Source: Bog-532 sp963720945 (lineage in GTDB: Bacteria > Actinomycetota > Actinomycetes > Streptosporangiales > Streptosporangiaceae). From it: DNA of 64,000 bases. Made by a program: the position numbers and the translations under genes. The DNA is taken from NCBI GenBank assembly GCA_963720945.1, contig CAVRHH010000017.1, positions 18,662 through 82,661 of the forward strand, read 5' to 3'. The notes under the pieces are model-generated. The model had not been told where the DNA came from. It saw only the letters and a list, made by a program, of their open reading frames with translations, and ran no database searches. This document shows positions 59,130-64,000 of this stretch, piece by piece (the first letter of the stretch is position 1; each line of letters starts with the position of its first letter).

Positions 59130-61037
59130 TTAGAGCTCAATGCGTGAGCCCATGATGACAGTGCGGTCGCGGGGGAGGTGGAAGTACTCGGCGGCGTCGG
59201 CGGTGATCTGTGAGGTGGCGATGAACAGGCGTTTTCGCCACCGGTTCATGCCTGGTGTCGTGCCCCGGCACAGCTCGATGGTCGACAGGAAGTAGGACAG
59301 CTTGTCGCTGTCGAGGGCGCTTTCGTTTCTGGGCTTGCGGATCAGCGGCAGGAGCCCGGGGACGTCCGGCTGGTCCGCGTAGCCGAAGCGGGCGGTGACG
59401 TGAATGATCTCGTCGTGTTTGTAGCCGAGCATCTCGACGGTGATCCGGTCGGCGTCCGGGACGTGCGGTACGGGCATGGTTTCGATCGCGAGGATGATCA
59501 CGTGCTCGTGCAGGATCTGGTTGTGTTCGACGTTCGCGCGCAGCGCCAGCGGGGCTGTGGCCTTGCCGCGGTTGAGGAACACAGCGGTGCCGGGCACCCG
59601 GGGCAGCCGCGGCTTGATGGCATGGATCTGGTCGATGAACGCCCCGAGCGGCCCCTCGTCAAGCTGGCGCTGGCGGGTGACCAGTGCGCGGCCTTTCTGC
59701 CAGGTGGTCAGGACCGTGAACACCGCGACGGCGATGAGCAGCGGAAGCCAGGCTCCATGGACGAGCTTGGTCAGGTTGGCGGCGAAGAAGAGCAGGTCAA
59801 CGGTTAGGAGCGCGGCGGCGGCGGGCACGACCATCCACAGTGGCTTGTGCCAGTGCTGACGGGCGATGTAGAAGAACAGCAGCGTGGTGATGGTGATCGT
59901 GCCGGTCACTGCCATGCCAAACGCGTAGGCCAGCGCGTTTGCGGTCTTGAACGTGACGACGAGGGTAAGGACCGAGACCATCAGCGCCCAGTTGATCCAT
60001 GGGACGTAGATCTGGCCCATCTTCTGTTCGGAGGTGTAAGCCACGCGCAGCCGCGGAAGATAGCCGATCTGGGCGGCCTGCTGGGTAAGCGAGAAAGCGC
60101 CCGTGATCACCGCCTGCGAGGCGATGACCGTGGCCGCGGTGGCCAGGAAAACCATCGGCAGCCGCGCCCACCCGGGTACCAGCAGGAAAAACGGGCTGGT
60201 GACGGCGCTCCGGTCACCGAGGATCAAGGCGCCTTGTCCCATGTAGCTGAGGATGCAGGCGGGGAAGACCAGGATCAGCCAGATGCGGGTAATCGGCGCG
60301 CGGCCGAAGTGCCCCATGTCCGCGTACAGCGCCTCGGCTCCGGTGACGGCTAGGACCACGGCGGCCAGCGCGAAGAACGCGGTGCCGAAATGCCCGGTCA
60401 GGAAGCCAGCGGCGTAGCTGGGTGACAGCGCTTTGAGGATCGCGGGGTGGGCGGCGATACCGCGGACCCCGATCACGCCGATCGCGGTGAACCAGAGGCA
60501 CATGACCGGCCCGAACAGGCGTCCCATCGCGCCGGTGCCCAGTCGCTGAAGGACAAACAGGATGACGATGATCGCCGCTGTGATCGGGACGACCAGGCTG
60601 GCCAGCGACGGCGCGGCGACGTTGAGGCCCTCGACCGCGGAAAGAACCGAGATCGCCGGCGTGATCACGCTGTCGCCGAAGAACAGCGATGCGCCGAAGA
60701 TCCCGAGCGCCGCAAGCGCCACCACGGTCCGGCGCCCGCCGGGAACTCCTCGTCTGCGGATCAAGGTGATCAACGCCATGATCCCGCCTTCGCCGTCGTT
60801 GTCGGCGTGCATCACGAGCAAGACGTAGGTGACGGTGACGACGATCGTCACCGACCAGAAGATCAGCGAGACGATCCCGAAAATGCTCTCCGTGGACGCC
60901 TGGATCGGATGCGGATCATGGGGATTGAAGACCGTCTGCTCGGTGTACAGCGGGCTCGTGCCGATGTCTCCGAAGACAACCCCGAGAGCACCAACCGAAA
61001 GAGCCCAATGCGCGTTAGCGTGGTGATCCACGCTCAT
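59130..61037 (-). CDS. kup: Kup potassium uptake protein
   Basis: 635 residues, normal length. High-affinity H+-coupled K+ importer of the KUP/HAK/KT family. N-terminus 'LGVVFGDIGTSPLYTEQTVF' carries the diagnostic GDIGTSPLY. Twelve helices follow (for example 'IFGIVSLIFWSVTIVVTVTY', 'LAALGIFGASLFFGDSVITP', 'LSAVEGLNVAAPSLASLVVP', 'TGAEALYADMGHFGR'), then a cytoplasmic C-terminal domain with 'GTAVFLNRGKATAPLAL' and 'ERITVEMLGYKHDEIIHVTA'-type sequence. Intact; single-gene unit. 'SVITPAISVLSAVEG' is the K+-path region. Confidence 0.97.
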   Translation of the reverse strand: MSVDHHANAHWALSVGALGVVFGDIGTSPLYTEQTVFNPHDPHPIQASTESIFGIVSLIFWSVTIVVTVTYVLLVMHADNDGEGGIMALITLIRRRGVPGGRRTVVALAALGIFGASLFFGDSVITPAISVLSAVEGLNVAAPSLASLVVPITAAIIVILFVLQRLGTGAMGRLFGPVMCLWFTAIGVIGVRGIAAHPAILKALSPSYAAGFLTGHFGTAFFALAAVVLAVTGAEALYADMGHFGRAPITRIWLILVFPACILSYMGQGALILGDRSAVTSPFFLLVPGWARLPMVFLATAATVIASQAVITGAFSLTQQAAQIGYLPRLRVAYTSEQKMGQIYVPWINWALMVSVLTLVVTFKTANALAYAFGMAVTGTITITTLLFFYIARQHWHKPLWMVVPAAAALLTVDLLFFAANLTKLVHGAWLPLLIAVAVFTVLTTWQKGRALVTRQRQLDEGPLGAFIDQIHAIKPRLPRVPGTAVFLNRGKATAPLALRANVEHNQILHEHVIILAIETMPVPHVPDADRITVEMLGYKHDEIIHVTARFGYADQPDVPGLLPLIRKPRNESALDSDKLSYFLSTIELCRGTTPGMNRWRKRLFIATSQITADAAEYFHLPRDRTVIMGSRIEL

Positions 61038-61264
61038 CAGTATTCGCCGTCCCCGCTGGCAAGCAAGGAGCGCGTGAGACAGCCGCCGCCCGGGACGACG
61101 AAGCGCTCCTCAGGATCGATGTAGTTCCTAGCATCGCGATCCGGCAGTTCGTCAACTACCGGCGACCATGTGCTACCGCCTCCGTAGCCGTGAGCTGGCA
61201 TCCGCCCGTGGATGCCCCCACCCGTGCCATGAACGAATCCCGGCTGACCCTGGCGCGGGCGACG

Positions 61265-61445
61265 TCACACGTGTTCGCGTCGGCGCATCCAGGCGAGGGT
61301 TATCCAGCCCCAGATCGGGGGCAGGTAGGCGGTGAACAGTCGCTGGATGAACACCGCCGCGACGGCCTGGTCCTGGGGGATGCCGGCGCTGGTCAGGCCG
61401 CCGATCAGGCCCGCCTCCACGACACCCATGCCGCCCGGCACGGGT
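61265..61445 (-). pseudogene. UPF0104/flippase-like C-terminal fossil
   Basis: Minus-strand frame ending at 61265 reads 'PVPGGMGVVEAGLIGGLTSA', 'GIPQDQAVAAVFIQRLFTAY' and 'LPPIWGWITLAWMRRREHV', the standard end of lysylphosphatidylglycerol-synthetase-type/UPF0104 membrane proteins. Nothing of the first 250 residues is present. The remainder of the 61038-61630 gap shows no gene. Confidence 0.7.
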
Positions 61446-61630
61446 ATGGCCCCGCCGCACGCAGCCGCCGTGCCACCACCCGCCGGTCCGCACCGGCAAC
61501 GCCCTCGCTAGTTACCGGGGCCACCGGTTCCTCCTGCCGCGCGGCCGACCGGGGAGCCTGACCTGCCGGTCCTACTGACGGGCCATCGCCATGCGCATCT
61601 CGCTCTCGGTGCCTACGATCCTAAGGATCG

Positions 61631-62266
61631 CTAGGGCTGGCGGCGGTGCTGGGCCGTCCGGCTGGCGGCGACGAGAGGCATGAAGAGGTCGTCCACGATC
61701 TCGCGGACCCGCTCCTCGGGGATGGGCTTGTAGGTCATCAGCATGTCGTGGCGCATCAGGTCGAATGGCATGGACAAGACGATCGGGGGGATGTGGCCGA
61801 GGTCGATCTCGCCGCGCTCGTGTGCCCGGCGGTAGATCTCCAGGGACCACAGCGGGCGGTCGGCGATGAGCTTTTCCCGCACCTGGGCCGGGGTGAGGCC
61901 GCCGCTGGCCAGCAGGCCGGAGAAGACGGCGCTGACGACCGTGGCGAAGCTGACCCGCGCGTTGCTGAAGCTGCTGAGCATCGCGATCATGTCGCCGCGC
62001 AGGTTCCCGGTGTCGGCGAGCTCCACGGGGTGCGTCCTGCCGTAGTGCTGGATGGCGGCGAGCACGAGGTCGTCCTTGTTGGGCCAGCGCCGGTACAGCA
62101 CCGCGACCCCCGTCTTCGCACGGGCCGCGACCGACTCCATCGTCAGCCTGGCGAAGCCGGCCTCGACGAGTTCCGCCCACGCGGCCTCCAGCAGTGCGGC
62201 CTCCAGTTCCTCTCCCCGCCGCCGCTGCCGGGTCCGTTGTGCCTGCTGGGTCATGTCATCAAGCAT
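61631..62266 (-). CDS. TetR-family repressor of the MFS efflux gene
   Basis: 211 residues from ATG 62266 (GGGGGC before it). HTH: 'ELEAALLEAAWAELVEAGFA', 'RLTMESVAARAKTGVAVLYR' and 'RWPNKDDLVLAAIQHYG'. C-terminal TetR_C-like ligand domain ('RGDMIAMLSSFSNARVSFAT', 'LWSLEIYRRAHERGEIDL'). Divergent from the MFS transporter, with a perfect palindrome between them; the classical repressor-pump arrangement. Confidence 0.94.
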   Translation of the reverse strand: MLDDMTQQAQRTRQRRRGEELEAALLEAAWAELVEAGFARLTMESVAARAKTGVAVLYRRWPNKDDLVLAAIQHYGRTHPVELADTGNLRGDMIAMLSSFSNARVSFATVVSAVFSGLLASGGLTPAQVREKLIADRPLWSLEIYRRAHERGEIDLGHIPPIVLSMPFDLMRHDMLMTYKPIPEERVREIVDDLFMPLVAASRTAQHRRQP

Positions 62267-62322
62267 AGCGCCCCCGAGGCCAATAAGAGATGCTTGCATT
62301 TCTTAACGCCGTACCCTATTCT

Positions 62323-62348
62323 CATAAGAGAAGGGTTCATCTCTTATG
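62323..62348. promoter_or_regulatory. TetR operator between repressor and MFS pump
   Basis: Perfect 9-bp arms CATAAGAGA and TCTCTTATG with an 8-bp spacer, 15 bp before the MFS start. A second related site TAAGAGATG...TTCTTA lies at 62284-62305, nearer the repressor. Together they would shut off both genes. Confidence 0.85.
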
Positions 62349-62362
62349 GGCGGAGGGACGTC

Positions 62363-63838
62363 ATGGCAACGACACCAACGTCACCGGCGAAGCCCCCAGT
62401 CGAGAAGCTGGACCCGAAGGTCGTCAAGACCGCCCTGATCCTCATCGTTGGCGGGATGGCCGTCATCTTCGACACGACGATCGTCAGCGTCGCCCTGCAC
62501 ACGCTCGCGCTGCGGATGCACACGTCGGTCTCCACGATCCAGTGGGTGACCACCGGCTACCTGCTCGCGCTCGCTATCGCGGTACCGCTCAGCGCCTGGG
62601 CCCTGCAGCGCTTCGGCGGAAAGCGGCTGTGGATGTTCTCCCTGGCCGTCTTCCTCGTCGGCTCGATCGGCTCCAGCCTCGCCTGGAACGTCGGCTCGCT
62701 CATCACCAGCCGTGTCGTGCAGGGCGCCGGCGGCGGCCTCATGCTCCCGCTGATGACCACGCTCATCTTCCAGGCCGCCGGCGGCAAGTCGCTGGGCAGG
62801 CTCGTCACCTACATCGCGATGCCGGCGCTGCTCGGCCCGATCCTCGGCCCGGTGATCGGCGGCGCCATCCTGACCCACCTGAGCTGGCGGTTCATGTTCT
62901 GGGTGAACGTGCCGTTCTGCGTCGTGGGCTTCCTGCTCGCCTGGCGGTACCTCGCCGATGACGCCCCGAGCAAGGACACGGCTAGCAAGGCACGGCTCGA
63001 CGTGCCCGGCCTGCTCCTCATCGCACCGGGTAGCTCGGTGCTCCTGTACGGCCTGGCCAACGCGGGCACCTCCGCCGGGTTCGGCCACCCTGACGTCATC
63101 ATCCCCCTGGTGATCGGCGTCGCTCTTATCGCCGCGTTCACCGGGTACGCGCTCAGGAAGGCCCGTCCCCTCGTCGAGATCAGGCTGTTCGCCAAGCGCT
63201 CCGTCGCCTCCGCCAGCGCGGCGCTGTTCTTCTCCGGCTTCTCCCTCTATGGCGCGATGCTCCTGATGCCGCTGTTCTACCAGGACCTGCGCGGCGCCAC
63301 CGCCCTCACCGCCGGGATCATGCTCATCCCGCAGGGCATCGGCACCATCTTGTCCCGCACCATCGCCGGGAGCAACATCGACAAGTACGGCTCGCGCCCC
63401 ATCGTCCTCATAGGCTGCGCCATCGTCGCCGCCTCCACCGTGCCGTTCGCCTTCGCCGGGCCGGATACCAGCTCGTGGCTGCTCGCCCTCTGGATGATCA
63501 TCCGGGGGTTCGGCCTCGGTGCCGTCACCATGCCCCTGATGGTCGCCGGTTACATCGGCCTGGACAAGGAGCAGATCCCCCACGCCAGCGTGCTCACCCG
63601 CATGGCCCAGCAGGTCGGCGGCTCGTTCGGCACCGCCGTCCTCGCGGTGATCCTGGAGGGCGCCATCGCCGCGCACCACGGAGCGCTCGCCGACGCGTTC
63701 CACGTGGCGTTCTGGTGGTCCGTCGGGTTCGCCGCCGTCGCCGTGCTCCTCTCCCTGTGGCTGCCAGGCGCCCAGCGCGCGCCGGAGCCCGGCCGCAGTG
63801 ACGCCCCGGCCCAGCACAAGGATCCCGTCGAGGTCTAG
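62363..63838 (+). CDS. MFS drug efflux transporter, DHA2/EmrB-type
   Basis: 491 residues from ATG 62363 (GGCGGAGGG upstream). Fourteen-helix DHA2 pattern: 'ILIVGGMAVIFDTTIVSVAL' (motif D1 in helix 1), 'STIQWVTTGYLLALAIAVPL', 'WALQRFGGKRLWMFSLAVFL' (motif A), 'RVVQGAGGGLMLPLMTTLIF' (motif B), 'MPALLGPILGPVIGGAIL' (motif C, antiporter), and 'WRFMFWVNVPFCVVGFLLAW'. Exports amphipathic drugs with protons. Controlled by the adjacent TetR. Confidence 0.96.
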   Translation: MATTPTSPAKPPVEKLDPKVVKTALILIVGGMAVIFDTTIVSVALHTLALRMHTSVSTIQWVTTGYLLALAIAVPLSAWALQRFGGKRLWMFSLAVFLVGSIGSSLAWNVGSLITSRVVQGAGGGLMLPLMTTLIFQAAGGKSLGRLVTYIAMPALLGPILGPVIGGAILTHLSWRFMFWVNVPFCVVGFLLAWRYLADDAPSKDTASKARLDVPGLLLIAPGSSVLLYGLANAGTSAGFGHPDVIIPLVIGVALIAAFTGYALRKARPLVEIRLFAKRSVASASAALFFSGFSLYGAMLLMPLFYQDLRGATALTAGIMLIPQGIGTILSRTIAGSNIDKYGSRPIVLIGCAIVAASTVPFAFAGPDTSSWLLALWMIIRGFGLGAVTMPLMVAGYIGLDKEQIPHASVLTRMAQQVGGSFGTAVLAVILEGAIAAHHGALADAFHVAFWWSVGFAAVAVLLSLWLPGAQRAPEPGRSDAPAQHKDPVEV

Positions 63839-64000
63839 CGGCGGGCAAGGGTCCGCAGAGCCCGGCGCCATGGATAACAGCACAGCAAGGCACCCAGCCT
63901 GGGCGGCCTGATCAACGAATACTCGCGAGCCGCTTGACCACGGAAGGCCTGCAGCTCATCGGCACAATCATGTTTCCGGCCGGGACAGGGGCGAGGTTAG
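63839..64000. other. end of window, no gene seen
   Basis: The final 162 bases after the MFS stop show no start, motif or hairpin that I can support. Confidence 0.5.

Noticed and set aside
62381..63883. 500-codon minus-strand frame
   Set aside because: Shadow of the MFS gene; His/Glu/Gly-rich with no hydrophobic or catalytic pattern.
1..64000. tRNA genes or integrative-element attachment sites
   Set aside because: No T-loop/cloverleaf pattern (GTTCGA-type) was found in intergenic DNA by eye; a covariance search would be decisive.

Overview
This window is high-GC DNA with strongly G/C-biased third codon positions, GTG starts and short overlaps between genes. The gene families (F420-type luciferase-like oxidoreductases, DUF222/HNH proteins, S-adenosylmethionine methyltransferases of the PF04672 type, SCO6745-like protein, DUF4142, DUF4331, DUF6328, GTP-dependent PEP carboxykinase) point to a filamentous actinomycete, probably near Streptosporangiales/Streptomycetales. 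No rRNA, tRNA, CRISPR array or prophage was seen.

Layout. 0-13 kb: a small hypothetical protein, a sensor-kinase-like protein without its phosphoacceptor His, a frameshifted methyltransferase and M20 peptidase, a Crp-like regulator paired with a STAND-like ATPase, an FMN-binding/ApbE flavin-transfer operon whose membrane reductase has lost its membrane half, and the remains of an acyl-CoA/AtuA/enoyl-CoA hydratase gene set around an intact alpha/beta hydrolase. 13-20 kb: dtd, a broken DUF222-HNH gene, and a gene graveyard with GNAT, IS630, VOC, MgtC-like and LLM scraps. 20-31 kb: divergent class F sortase and a DUF4142 surface protein, DNA polymerase IV, an AhpD-like protein, a CstR/CsoR-like repressor, two convergent phosphodiester glycosidase paralogues, DUF4331, and a YbhF-like ABC exporter operon with its TetR regulator. 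31-34 kb: pckG, a FUSC-like membrane protein and a LuxR-type fossil.

34.5-49.1 kb is the most coherent block. On the minus strand a four-gene overlapping operon encodes a selenium-dependent-xanthine-dehydrogenase-type molybdenum hydroxylase, an SsnA-type aminohydrolase, an F420-type oxidoreductase (frameshifted) and a D-aminoacylase-type amidohydrolase. Divergent from it is a complete BMP-type nucleoside/purine ABC importer (two permeases, lipoprotein, double ATPase). Convergent to that are two overlapping fold-type-II PLP enzymes. Together they look like uptake plus stepwise oxidation, deamination, ring opening and PLP-dependent breakdown of a purine-like nitrogen compound.

49-64 kb: a GT39-like mannosyltransferase, a GAF-PP2C phosphatase, DUF6328, two intact FitAB/VapBC-like toxin-antitoxin pairs (plus one dead toxin), a BrkB/YihY membrane protein, the Kup potassium transporter and a TetR-MFS efflux pair with a clear palindromic operator.

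Two window-wide features stand out: many tandem minisatellites (10-59 bp units), and many genes broken by single-base indels, several in G/C runs, which may reflect real decay, sequencing error or both.
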